A stretch of 28,426 bases of DNA. Source: CAYXWM01 sp964392115. Its GTDB lineage: Bacteria; Bacillota; Clostridia; Lachnospirales; WRBF01. Of this stretch, positions 8,238 through 15,752 are shown piece by piece (the stretch's first letter is position 1; each line of letters starts with the position of its first letter). The position numbers were made by a program, and so were the translations under genes. Below the pieces are notes generated by a model. The model worked only from the letters and a program-made list of their open reading frames with translations, was not told where the DNA came from and ran no database searches. The stretch covers positions 1 through 28,426 of the forward strand of contig CAYMOU010000027.1 of assembly GCA_964392115.1 (NCBI GenBank), in the 5' to 3' direction.

Positions 8238-8831
8238 ATGAAGGCTATACATAAAGGCAGATTCAGCAAAAACCGAACTATACTGATAATTATAATTTCC
8301 GGGCTTTTGGCAGGTATTATTATAGGTTGGATTTATTCCGTAACCTTGACCGGCCAAGGTTACACCAAAGCCGCTTCATCTACCCAAGAATATTTGAAGC
8401 AGTTTTCTCACGAAACAACCAATCGTATGAATATATTCAACGATTCTGTTTTAAAACACGGTAAGACGGTGATAATGATTTGGCTTCTTGCCTTTGTTCC
8501 CATAGGCGGCTTTGTTATTTTCATGCTGATTATGATTAAGGGCATAGGCCTTGGCTTTACCACCGCCATACTTTTTAGGATGTTTAAACTGAACGGTTTG
8601 GTCTGCGCCGGGTTGCTGTATTTACCCCAGTGCTTAATACTGATACCTGTTTACGTTATGATGTCCTACAGCGGTATAAATTTTATACTAAAGCATCTGA
8701 ACAACAAAACCAAAGAATCTATGACCGGTTATTCTGTCTTTTTGTTTATAGGAATAGCCTGCACTGTTGTAGTGGGTTTTTTGGATGCTTACGCAGTACC
8801 CGTTTTGATAGGGAACATGATTAAACCTTAA
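8238..8831 (+). CDS. spoIIM: Stage II sporulation protein M (SpoIIM)
   Basis: A 197-residue polytopic membrane protein. SpoIIM joins SpoIID and SpoIIP in the engulfment complex that drives septal peptidoglycan remodelling, made in the mother cell. Hydrophobic segments start at about residues 14 (ILIIIISGLLAGIIIGWIYS), 78 (TVIMIWLLAFVPIGGFVIFM), 115 (NGLVCAGLLYLPQCLILIPV) and 165 (YSVFLFIGIACTVVVGFLDA). The GLLYLPQCLILIPVY segment after a short loop fits the family. The ATG at 8238 has GAGAGGA upstream. SpoIIM next to a XerD-type gene, as here, is a common Clostridia arrangement. I could not identify a convincing sigma-E promoter in the 400 bp upstream. Confidence 0.88.
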   Translation: MKAIHKGRFSKNRTILIIIISGLLAGIIIGWIYSVTLTGQGYTKAASSTQEYLKQFSHETTNRMNIFNDSVLKHGKTVIMIWLLAFVPIGGFVIFMLIMIKGIGLGFTTAILFRMFKLNGLVCAGLLYLPQCLILIPVYVMMSYSGINFILKHLNNKTKESMTGYSVFLFIGIACTVVVGFLDAYAVPVLIGNMIKP

Positions 8832-9111
8832 CCCCTATGAATGCACCGGGCTTGCTTTACCGGGGCTGATGCATTCCCAACACCGCCGGCAAGACAGGGC
8901 CGGCCGGAGAGGTTTCAGCCTCTCCCATATGCTCTAAAACCTAAAAGGCAAGTTTTTGCTCGTACAACCCCGTGAAATACCTACGGGCTTAACACCTGTT
9001 TTGCGGCTGTTTTTATCGCAAGAAACTAAGAGCATATCATTACATAGACAAGCTTCAAGGTTTCATAAACAAACCATTCAGCATCAAGAGTAGCCAGAAA
9101 GGGAGAATAAA
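8832..9111 (+). other. Structured GC-rich intergenic region between spoIIM and xerD
   Basis: Several stems are packed together. GAATGCACCGG pairs with CCGG and TGCATTC (8839-8876, with a 6-nt bulge). GCCGGC/GCCGGC-type repeats occupy 8884-8905. GGAGAGG-TTTCAG-CCTCTCC is a perfect 7-bp hairpin at 8906-8925. Inverted ATATGCTCT (8927-8935) and AGAGCATAT (9029-9037) enclose the next 93 nt. There is no T-run, so none is a classic terminator. No coding frame is supported. Confidence 0.5.
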
Positions 9112-9996
9112 ATGGACGTGTTTATAGAAAAATTTATGGAGTATCTTAAAGATAAAAAGCAAGCAAGTGAAAATACCATAGCATCGTATAATAGGGATTT
9201 ACGGTTTTTCAAAGAATTTATGCAACAAAGTGGGATAGAGGACATTAACAAGGTCAATAAAACTACCCTGTACGCTTACATATTAACTTTGCAAAAGAAG
9301 GGCAAAGCCACAGCCTCCATAACCCGAAATATAGCTTCACTTCGCTCCTTCTTTAAATTTTTATACTGTGAGGAAATAGTAAAAAGCGACCCCTGCTTTG
9401 ACTTGAGCATTCCCAAGGTAGAACGCAAAATACCGGCAACCATCAGCCCTAAAGAGCTTGAACAACTCTTTAACCAACCCAAAAACGACCTTAAAGGTAT
9501 CAGGGACCGTGCTATGATGGAACTGGCCTATGCCACCGGCTTGAGAGTAAGCGAACTTATACAACTGAAAACCTCAGACATTAACGTAAACCAACGCTAC
9601 ATAAGATGCACCACCGGCGATAAAGAACGTATTATTCCCATAGGTGCAGTCTGTGCCAACGCCTTGGAACGCTACCTTGAAGGCTGCCGCTTGAAAATGT
9701 TAAAATCACCTTCCGAAAACACCTTATTCGTAAACAGAAGCGGCTCCAAAATGACTCGTCAGGGTTTCTGGAAAATTATCAAACAATACGCCGTAACCGC
9801 AGGCATAGCAACCCGTATTACTCCAAACGTTCTGCGTCATTCATTCGCCATGCATATGATAGCCAACGGCGCCGACGTGCAATATGTTCAAGAAATGTTG
9901 GGACACTCGGATATTTCCACTACCCAAATTTATTTTAATCTTCAAAAAAATAACCTTAGAGAAGATTACGACCGCTCTCATCCTCGCAGCAAATAA
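9112..9996 (+). CDS. xerD: XerD-type tyrosine recombinase with Asn in place of catalytic His
   Basis: A 294-residue tyrosine recombinase, presumed to resolve chromosome dimers at dif with a XerC partner. The N-terminal SAM-like core-binding domain spans about 1-95 and the catalytic domain 105-294. Catalytic residues: R145 in ATGLRVSEL, K171 in TGDKERIIPIG, R242 in NVLRHSF, H265 in LGHSDISTTQIY and nucleophile Y274. The His three residues before the second Arg (PHVLRHAF in E. coli XerD) is N239 here, codon AAC at 9826-9828. Start ATG 9112 has GAAAGGGAG upstream. Position next to spoIIM supports XerD rather than a phage integrase. Whether the change abolishes, slows or is tolerated by catalysis is not known. 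Confidence 0.88.
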   Translation: MDVFIEKFMEYLKDKKQASENTIASYNRDLRFFKEFMQQSGIEDINKVNKTTLYAYILTLQKKGKATASITRNIASLRSFFKFLYCEEIVKSDPCFDLSIPKVERKIPATISPKELEQLFNQPKNDLKGIRDRAMMELAYATGLRVSELIQLKTSDINVNQRYIRCTTGDKERIIPIGAVCANALERYLEGCRLKMLKSPSENTLFVNRSGSKMTRQGFWKIIKQYAVTAGIATRITPNVLRHSFAMHMIANGADVQYVQEMLGHSDISTTQIYFNLQKNNLREDYDRSHPRSK

Positions 9997-10331
9997 AGCG
10001 TAATTTTATTTTAACTATAAATTCCCGATTTTCCGATACATACATTACCTCACCTCAACTACATGACAGGAGTAGAGAGTATATTTCTTTTCCGTTTTAC
10101 CCGAAAACGGCATACCTTGTCTCGGAAAATCCGGTTCCTCATCCAAGCTACTATACCGATACATCCCCTTGTACCGTGCAATTTACAAAAAAATATGAAG
10201 CCCATGAAGCATAACACACTATATCACCGGCAGAACTTATTCTGCCTAAAAGGCAATAAAATAGGACAAGCAATAACATTTCACGAACCCTTGTACTGTA
10301 ATTAAAAGATGCCGCAATACCAAGCCTTTAT
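9997..10331. other. Intergenic region after xerD
   Basis: Contains a 7-bp hairpin CCGTTTT-ACCCG-AAAACGG at 10092-10110. An 80-codon frame at 10063-10305 follows the sequence ACAGGAGTAGAG loosely but has no recognisable product and no clear ribosome spacing, so it is not called. Confidence 0.35.
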
Positions 10332-10397
10332 ATTAAAGTCTTTTTGAAGGGAGTTTGAGGGAAACTTTTTCTTCAGAAAAAGTTTCCCTCAAGGTCT
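10332..10397 (+). repeat. Palindromic intergenic repeat, copy 3
   Basis: An intact 66-bp copy, identical base for base to copy 4. The hairpin at 10355-10392 has perfect 16-bp arms (TTGAGGGAAACTTTTT and its complement) around a CTTCAG loop. It lies about 60 bp upstream of the glycosyltransferase gene. Confidence 0.9.
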
Positions 10398-10457
10398 TCT
10401 TCTTTTAAGCTTTTCCCGGCATCGCAATTTATTTTATATCGGTCTGGATTTGATAAA

Positions 10458-11750
10458 ATGATGTGGTTGGGATTATTGTTATTGACAGCTTTGACGGTTT
10501 TTCTTATTTCCCGCTCAAAAATTGCTCACGAACACAAGACACGTATTATACTCCTGGTGGTTTTGGGAGTAACCCTGCGAGTGATTCTGGCCCGCATGGA
10601 CTTTTCGTTTATTATAGACGTTAATACCTTTAAATCTTGGAGCCGGATGTTGATAAGCTCTCCGCTGTCGGAATTTTATACCGGTGATGCCTTTGCGGAT
10701 TATCCGCCCGGTTACCTTTATGTATTGTGGCTGCTTGCCCAAACAGGAAAATTACTGGGCCTGTCTATCGAAAGCCTTGATTATACAGTGCTTATTATGA
10801 TGCCGGCTATAATTTGCGATATAGCCCTGTCTGCTTTTATATATTTGGTGGCTATAAAGCGATTTTCCCATTCGTCCGCTTTTTTGGTAGCTGTGGCATT
10901 TCTGTTTAATCCGGCGATTTTGATAAACTCCTCGGTTTGGGGTCAGGTGGATATAATCTACACCGGCATAAGCCTTATGTCTCTGTATTGTCTTTATAAA
11001 AAGAAGTACACCCCGGCATTTTTGCTTTTCGCCCTTAATATAACCGTTAAACCCCAGGTATTAATACTTTCGCCCATATACCTTTACTGTATCTTTCGCA
11101 TACTCAAGGACAGGGTTATGTCCTTCGGCGGATTGGTAAGATTGGGTTTAAGCTGTATTGCATTGATTTTCTTGATTTTTCTACCCTTTACGCATAATTT
11201 TGACTTTATGCCCATACTCAGTCAATACGTTTCTACCCTAACCCAATACCCCTTCGCCACCTTAAATGCTTACAATTTTTATGCATTATTCGGTGCTAAC
11301 GGCAAGGTATTAGACGAAATTTTTGTAGTTATGCCCTATAGCTTTTTCGGTACATTGAGTTTAATATTAATAACAGCAGCTTCGTTTTATGTCTTATCCA
11401 AGCAAAAAAAGTCAACAAATTTCTTCTATGTCGGGGCGTTTTTATCGGTCATGACCTTTATTTTCTCCGTAAAAATGCACGAGCGCTACATATACCCGGC
11501 CCTTGCTTTTTTGCTTATGGCGTACCTTTTAAAGCCTAACAAGCATATGCTAATATTATTTATCGGCTTCTCGGTAACACTGTTTTTAAATTGCTTGGAT
11601 ATTTTGATGGGACTGTATATTCCTTTCCCACCAAACATCTACCAATGTTGGCTGTTACCTTACGTTTCCTTCGCCAATACGATTTTGACAGGCTATATGA
11701 TTTACTACACAATAAAGCACAAACCCTATCTTGACATGAATACACAATAA
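10458..11750 (+). CDS. GT-C-fold membrane glycosyltransferase (Gpi18/mannosyltransferase-like)
   Basis: A 430-residue polytopic membrane protein with about ten hydrophobic segments, beginning WLGLLLLTALTVFLI. Motifs fit the GT-C glycosyltransferases of the Gpi18-like group: an acidic first-loop motif in FIIDVNTFKSWSRML (about 52-66), YPPGYLYVLW (about 85-94), SSVWGQVDIIY (about 157-167), TVKPQVLILSP and KMHERYIYPALAF. Such enzymes use polyprenyl-phosphate sugars and act on the outer face of the membrane; donor and acceptor are not predictable here. Two adjacent ATGs (10458 and 10461) are possible; the ribosome site is weak. It is followed by a strong terminator and so is probably monocistronic. 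Confidence 0.75.
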   Translation: MMWLGLLLLTALTVFLISRSKIAHEHKTRIILLVVLGVTLRVILARMDFSFIIDVNTFKSWSRMLISSPLSEFYTGDAFADYPPGYLYVLWLLAQTGKLLGLSIESLDYTVLIMMPAIICDIALSAFIYLVAIKRFSHSSAFLVAVAFLFNPAILINSSVWGQVDIIYTGISLMSLYCLYKKKYTPAFLLFALNITVKPQVLILSPIYLYCIFRILKDRVMSFGGLVRLGLSCIALIFLIFLPFTHNFDFMPILSQYVSTLTQYPFATLNAYNFYALFGANGKVLDEIFVVMPYSFFGTLSLILITAASFYVLSKQKKSTNFFYVGAFLSVMTFIFSVKMHERYIYPALAFLLMAYLLKPNKHMLILFIGFSVTLFLNCLDILMGLYIPFPPNIYQCWLLPYVSFANTILTGYMIYYTIKHKPYLDMNTQ

Positions 11751-11782
11751 AAGGGTAACCCCAAAAAAATAGATTCACATTA

Positions 11783-11806
11783 AAAAACCCACTTTTGTGG
11801 GTTTTT
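11783..11806 (+). terminator. Rho-independent terminator after the glycosyltransferase
   Basis: AAAAACCCAC (11783-11792), a TTTT loop and GTGGGTTTTT (11797-11806): a 10-bp perfect stem ending in a T-run. It begins 33 bp after the stop codon. Confidence 0.9.
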
Positions 11807-11864
11807 GGTAAATTATCGTGGTAAAACAACTTATATGACTTGCAAAGATATAAATGAACTTAAT

Positions 11865-11930
11865 ATTAAAGTCTTTTTGAAGGGAGTTTGAGGGAAACTT
11901 TTTCTTCAGAAAAAGTTTCCCTCAAGGTCT
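11865..11930 (+). repeat. Palindromic intergenic repeat, copy 4
   Basis: Identical over 66 bp to copy 3 (10332-10397), with the 38-nt hairpin at 11888-11925. It lies between the glycosyltransferase terminator and asd, 55 bp before the asd start. Confidence 0.9.
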
Positions 11931-11985
11931 TAATCCTTTCCGTCGTTTTACCCACACACACTAACACAGACAGGAGTGTAAAAAA

Positions 11986-12978
11986 ATGAAACCTTTAAAC
12001 TACGCCGTCGTCGGTGCCACAGGAATGGTTGGAAGAACATTTTTAAAAGTACTTGAAGAAAAAAATCTGCCCATGAAAAACTTCTACCTCTTTGCCTCTG
12101 CTCGTTCTGCGGGCCAAACCGTGAAATTTATGGGCAAAGATTACGTGGTTGAAGAACTGAACGCAAACTCCTTTGACAGAGATATAGATATAGCCCTTTT
12201 CTCCGCCGGCGGCTCCACCAGCAAAGAATTTGCTCCCATAGCCGCTTCCAAAGGCTGCATCGTTATAGACAACAGCTCCCAATGGCGTATGGACGAAACC
12301 GTGCCCCTGGTAGTGCCGGAAGTAAACCCGGACGACATCAAATGGAACAAGGGCATTATCGCCAACCCCAACTGCTCCACCATCCAAGCCGTGGTTGCCC
12401 TTAAACCGCTCCACGACAAATTTAAAATCAAACGTATCGTCTACTCCACCTACCAAGCCGTTTCCGGCGCAGGTATGGGCGGCTATACCGATTTGGAAGA
12501 GGGCCTTAAAGGCAACCCGCCGAAAAAATTCCCTTATCCCATAGCAAATAACTGCATACCCCAAATCGACGTGTTCCAAGAAGACGGTTACACCAAAGAA
12601 GAAACAAAAATGATTAAGGAAACCCAAAAAATCCTTAACGCACCCGAAATTAAAATCACCGCCACTACCGTCCGTGTGAGCGTTTTCAACTCCCACAGCG
12701 AATCCATCAACGTGGAATTTGAAAAACCCTTTGAAATGAACGAAGTATTCGAAGTTTTGAAAAATGCACCCGGCATCATCCTTCAAGACGACATTAAAAA
12801 CGGCATCTACCCCATGCCCATTAACGCCACCGGCCATGACGAAGTTTACGTAGGCCGTGTACGCCGTGACTTCTCAGTTGAAAACGGCCTAAACCTCTGG
12901 GTTGTTGCCGACAACATAAGAAAAGGCGCCGCCAGCAACGCAGTCCAAATCGCAGAAGTTATAGCAAAAGGCGAATAA
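11986..12978 (+). CDS. asd: Aspartate-semialdehyde dehydrogenase
   Basis: A 330-residue NADPH-dependent enzyme that reduces aspartyl phosphate to aspartate semialdehyde, the branch precursor of lysine/DAP, threonine and methionine. The NADP-binding motif GATGMVGRTFLKVLEE is at residues 10-25 and SAGGSTSKEFAP at 73-84. The catalytic cysteine is C130 in NPNCSTIQAV. YQAVSGAGMGG follows near 156-166, and the RVSVFNSHSESINVEF block carries the active-site histidine. Length is normal. The ATG at 11986 follows CAGGAGTG. dapA comes next on the same strand, an obvious pathway pairing, but 312 bp with an interrupted repeat separate them. Confidence 0.96.
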   Translation: MKPLNYAVVGATGMVGRTFLKVLEEKNLPMKNFYLFASARSAGQTVKFMGKDYVVEELNANSFDRDIDIALFSAGGSTSKEFAPIAASKGCIVIDNSSQWRMDETVPLVVPEVNPDDIKWNKGIIANPNCSTIQAVVALKPLHDKFKIKRIVYSTYQAVSGAGMGGYTDLEEGLKGNPPKKFPYPIANNCIPQIDVFQEDGYTKEETKMIKETQKILNAPEIKITATTVRVSVFNSHSESINVEFEKPFEMNEVFEVLKNAPGIILQDDIKNGIYPMPINATGHDEVYVGRVRRDFSVENGLNLWVVADNIRKGAASNAVQIAEVIAKGE

Positions 12979-13021
12979 ATTTAGAACATTATCCCTTAAC
13001 ATAAAAACCTCTTTCTTCTAT

Positions 13022-13247
13022 AATAAAGTCTTTTTGAAAGGGTTTTGGGGAAAACTTTTTCTTTAGATAAAGTTTTCCCCGGGTAACCGCTGAAAGATGT
13101 AGTTTTAAAAAAGGCTTACCGTGGCAAAAGGCTGGACTTCAAGCAATTTTCCGCAAACTACGGAAAACCGCCCTTTCGGCTCACAAGCCCCGGCCGCTAA
13201 AGCTAAGTCTTTTTTAAAATTTGATTACCTGCGTTACCCCAAAGTCT
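13022..13247 (+). repeat. Palindromic intergenic repeat, copy 5, interrupted
   Basis: AATAAAGTCTTTTTGAAAGG begins the copy and the hairpin at 13047-13080 has 12-bp arms (GGGGAAAACTTT and AAAGTTTTCCCC). The expected right flank, AAAGTCT, appears only at 13241-13247, after about 160 bp of other sequence. CCCC stands on both sides of the insert (13077-13080 and 13237-13240). Confidence 0.7.
13081..13240 (+). repeat. About 160-bp fold-back insert inside repeat copy 5
   Basis: Inverted ends GGGTAAC (13081-13087) and GTTACCC (13233-13239). A second inverted pair lies inside: AGTTTTAAAAAAGGCTTA against TAAGTCTTTTTTAAAATT (about 13101-13118 and 13204-13221). A small central hairpin TTTTCCG-CAAACTA-CGGAAAA lies at about 13147-13167. 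No coding capacity. The whole can fold into one long stem, like a miniature inverted-repeat element; family not recognised. Confidence 0.55.
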
Positions 13248-13290
13248 TATTCTCTCAATCTCTTTACACACCCATAAAGGAGGATTTAAC

Positions 13291-14175
13291 ATGACAGTGT
13301 TTAAAGGTTCCGGCGTAGCTATAGTAACCCCATTCAATGTTGACGGCTCCGTAAACTTTGAGTGTTATGAAAAACTCATAGAATACCAAATAAACAACGG
13401 CACAGACGCAATCATATCCTGCGGAACTACAGGCGAAGCCTCTACACTGAGCGACGAGGAACAAATAGCGGTAGTGGAATGTGCGGTCAAAGCTGCCAAA
13501 AAGCGTGTACCCGTAATAGCCGGTGCGGGCAGCAACGATACCGAACACGGTATAAAGCTCAGCCGGGCCGTACAAAAAGCCGGTGCAGACGCTTTGTTGT
13601 CCGTCACACCCTACTACAACAAATGCACACAAAAAGGCCTGGTTAAACACTATCAAATGATAGCAAACAGCGTTGATTTGCCTATAATCCTCTACTCTGT
13701 ACCAAGCCGTACCGGTGTAAACATAACCCCGGCCACAGCCAATGAACTTTCCAAAACAGAAAATATAGTTGCAATCAAAGAAGCCACCGGCAACATCGTC
13801 CAAATAGCTGAAATCGCTGAACTCTGCGGCGACAGACTGGACCTGTATTCCGGCAACGACGACCAAATCGTGCCCATTCTTTCACTGGGCGGTATAGGCG
13901 TAATCTCCGTTATAGCCAACGTCACCCCGCAAGATACCCACGACCTGGTTATGCATTACTTAAACGGCAACCACGCCGAATCACTGAAAATCCAGTTAAA
14001 ATCCATGGGACTTGTTCGTGCTTTATTCTGCGAGGTTAACCCCATACCGGTTAAAGCCGCAATGAATCTTATGGGCATGAACGTAGGCGGTATGCGTATG
14101 CCACTTACGGAAATCGAACCGGCAGGTTTGGAATTGCTTAAGAGAGAAATGACTGCTTACGGAATTTTGAAATAA
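13291..14175 (+). CDS. dapA: 4-hydroxy-tetrahydrodipicolinate synthase
   Basis: A 294-residue TIM-barrel lyase that condenses pyruvate with aspartate semialdehyde, the first committed step to DAP and lysine. T46-T47 lie in GTTGE, Y109 in TPYYNK, Y135 and R140 in LYSVPSRTG, and the Schiff-base lysine is K163 in AIKEATGN. The ribosome site AAGGAGGA precedes the ATG at 13291. Its substrate is made by the asd product just upstream. A terminator closes the gene at 14187-14222. It is the last plus-strand gene before the phage-tail block. Confidence 0.96.
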   Translation: MTVFKGSGVAIVTPFNVDGSVNFECYEKLIEYQINNGTDAIISCGTTGEASTLSDEEQIAVVECAVKAAKKRVPVIAGAGSNDTEHGIKLSRAVQKAGADALLSVTPYYNKCTQKGLVKHYQMIANSVDLPIILYSVPSRTGVNITPATANELSKTENIVAIKEATGNIVQIAEIAELCGDRLDLYSGNDDQIVPILSLGGIGVISVIANVTPQDTHDLVMHYLNGNHAESLKIQLKSMGLVRALFCEVNPIPVKAAMNLMGMNVGGMRMPLTEIEPAGLELLKREMTAYGILK

Positions 14176-14186
14176 GAAATATTTTT

Positions 14187-14222
14187 AACCCCCGATGATT
14201 TGGAATCTTTCGGGGGTTTTTA
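14187..14222 (+). terminator. Rho-independent terminator after dapA
   Basis: AACCCCCGA (14187-14195) pairs with TCGGGGGTT (14210-14218) across a 14-nt loop and ends in TTTTT. It lies 12 bp after the stop codon. Confidence 0.85.
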
Positions 14223-14321
14223 ATTGTTGTTCTGTTTGAAAATACCCTGCTTGTGATGCAAAGAACACTATGTAAAAAGGCTTGCCACACAAAACAACCC
14301 TAAAGCATTTTCTTGTCCAAT

Positions 14322-14353
14322 ATAAAAAAGCCGCTGCGTAAAGCAACGGCTTT
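14322..14353 (-). terminator. Terminator at the end of the phage-tail operon
   Basis: Read on the minus strand: AAAGCCG, a mismatch, TGC, a 5-nt loop, GCA, then CGGCTTT followed by a run of six T. It lies 23 bp past the stop of the last tail-operon gene and marks the left edge of the operon. Confidence 0.8.
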
Positions 14354-14375
14354 GATGATTTAATCCTATAAATTT

Positions 14376-14717
14376 TTAACTGTAGTTTATGGTCTTGGTC
14401 TCTATATAGTTTCGTATGTCCAGCTCCGCCTGTCTCATGTCTACAAGGCTGTTACCGGTTCTTTGACTTTCCAGCAAACATACTACACCCCTACAAACCA
14501 AAATAGTCATTTCATTGTTTTTTTCCAATTGTTCTCTTACGGAGTTAATATTTTCCCTTAATGCGATTATATCTTTTGTGTTATTGTTTACCTGCTTAAT
14601 TGTCTTGACAAAGGGCATTTTATTAAAAAATACCGTGGCCGATGCAGCCGCCGCTATGACGCTCGACAGCCATAATATCCATTCAAATAATTTTTCCAAA
14701 GTTATACTGTCAGGCAT
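14376..14717 (-). CDS. Membrane-anchored coiled-coil protein of the lysis cassette
   Basis: A 113-residue protein. One hydrophobic segment (LFEWILWLSSVIAAAASATV, about 10-29) is followed by a charged helical region with heptad character (KQVNNNTKDIIALRENINSV, then REQLEKNNE, about 40-69) and a short polar tail. This plan, one membrane helix plus a short coiled coil next to a holin, resembles XhlA-like or holin-accessory proteins of Gram-positive phages, but I do not recognise the family with confidence. It begins 8 bp after the holin gene and is the last gene before the operon terminator. Confidence 0.6.
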   Translation of the reverse strand: MPDSITLEKLFEWILWLSSVIAAAASATVFFNKMPFVKTIKQVNNNTKDIIALRENINSVREQLEKNNEMTILVCRGVVCLLESQRTGNSLVDMRQAELDIRNYIETKTINYS

Positions 14718-14725
14718 GACAGCAC

Positions 14726-15037
14726 CTACTTCCCATCCTTGTGCTTGTTGCTTCGTTTTATCAGTCGGTTACCCAGTAGGGTAACACCGGCACAGAGGGT
14801 TCCCTGTATAACAGCCATAAAAACGGCATAAAAACTAAAACCCATTTCGGATACTATATATAAGCCGGACATTATTACACCGATAATCAATAAAAGCATC
14901 GGTATGTGCTTGTCCTTAAATTTCTCCGATTCTTTAAGAAATTTACCCATAATATAAAGCACGGGTATTAAGACGGTCAATTCCGGCCTTATGTATTGTA
15001 CGTATTCCAGAACATTACCTCCAAACAGAAATCCCAT
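14726..15037 (-). CDS. Phage holin
   Basis: A 103-residue membrane protein. Hydrophobic segments lie at about 19-33 (ELTVLIPVLYIMG), 45-62 (HIPMLLLIIGVIMSGLYIV) and 70-90 (AVFMAVIQGTLCAGVTLLGN), and the C-terminus is basic (RLIKRSNKHKDGK). The RPELTVLIPVLYIMGKFLK start and GTLCAGVTLLGNRLIK end fit a common Clostridia phage holin family. It would open the membrane so that the endolysin encoded just upstream reaches the wall. The ATG at 15037 has only a short AAAAGG 3 nt before it, so the start is tentative. Confidence 0.8.
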   Translation of the reverse strand: MGFLFGGNVLEYVQYIRPELTVLIPVLYIMGKFLKESEKFKDKHIPMLLLIIGVIMSGLYIVSEMGFSFYAVFMAVIQGTLCAGVTLLGNRLIKRSNKHKDGK

Positions 15038-15073
15038 CGGCCTTTTTATTTACATATGACCAAAGACCGGTTG

Positions 15074-15709
15074 TTAAAATGTTAGTACAGGCATTTTTTT
15101 CTCGTTGTCGTAAGTAACTTTTATGCCTATTTTCTCAAGCTCACGTAGTTTTATATAGTTTGTGTCCTCGTATAATATACGTTCCATCTCTACTTTTTCT
15201 CCGTTAACAAGAATGGCCGTTTTATTTATCATATAAAAAGTCCCTCTGTATACTTCCTTTTTCGCTGTTCTCCAAGTTTTTTTGAAATTCTCCGGGGTTC
15301 CATACTGCTTTTGCAGTTGAGATACGCTGTTGCCCGGAAGGTACTTTGCAAGCTCCAGATGAGGCTTGTCCACAAAGCCCTTCCAATCACCGCCCCAGGC
15401 CAATCCCAAGCCCTTGCCAACCGCACCGACCTTTTTAAAAAATCCGTCACTGTCGTCGTACTCTCTGCCCCTAACATTTCTGCAAAAGTCAAAGGCAACA
15501 CCCCAGCAATGAGGGCTTAACGGATATTTGCAATTGGTGACTATGCTTCCCGGTTTGGTGCGACCTTGGGCATACAGCTGGTCCTGCTCCTGCTTGGACC
15601 GCCAAGTTTGGGTTATAATTACGGGCAACCCTTTGCTTAAACAGAGGGATAAGAATTCTGTTACTATCTCTTGGAGTTCAGGGTGTAACAAGGCTACTTC
15701 TCGAGACAT
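15074..15709 (-). CDS. M15-family endolysin with copper-amine-oxidase-like C-terminal domain
   Basis: A 211-residue endolysin. The N-terminal M15/VanY-type peptidase domain (about 1-125) has the zinc ligands H67 and D74 in SPHCWGVAFDF and H117 in DKPHLEL, with the WGGDW motif between. Related phage enzymes cut the L-Ala-D-Glu bond of peptidoglycan cross-links. The C-terminal 65 residues (VNGEKVEMERILYEDTNYIK, then LRELEKIG) resemble the small copper-amine-oxidase-N-type domain seen in many Firmicute cell-wall proteins, possibly a wall-binding module. Start ATG 15709 has GGGAG 8 nt upstream; the frame continues to a GTG at 15715, too close to the ribosome site. No signal peptide, so it depends on the holin. 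Confidence 0.88.
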   Translation of the reverse strand: MSREVALLHPELQEIVTEFLSLCLSKGLPVIITQTWRSKQEQDQLYAQGRTKPGSIVTNCKYPLSPHCWGVAFDFCRNVRGREYDDSDGFFKKVGAVGKGLGLAWGGDWKGFVDKPHLELAKYLPGNSVSQLQKQYGTPENFKKTWRTAKKEVYRGTFYMINKTAILVNGEKVEMERILYEDTNYIKLRELEKIGIKVTYDNEKKMPVLTF

Positions 15710-15752
15710 TATCACAACTCCCGGGTTGGTGGTTTAAGAAAGTCTTTAGTAC

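Noticed and set aside
9112..9996. Integrase of the phage-tail element
   Set aside because: It lies beside spoIIM, 4 kb from the tail operon with housekeeping genes between, and has XerD length and motifs.
10063..10305. 80-codon plus-strand frame between xerD and the glycosyltransferase
   Set aside because: No properly spaced ribosome site and no recognisable product; it overlaps a 7-bp hairpin.
12043..12837. 264-codon open frame on the minus strand inside asd
   Set aside because: Antisense shadow of a clear asd gene; the Gly/Val/Phe-rich product is what GC-biased third positions give in reverse.
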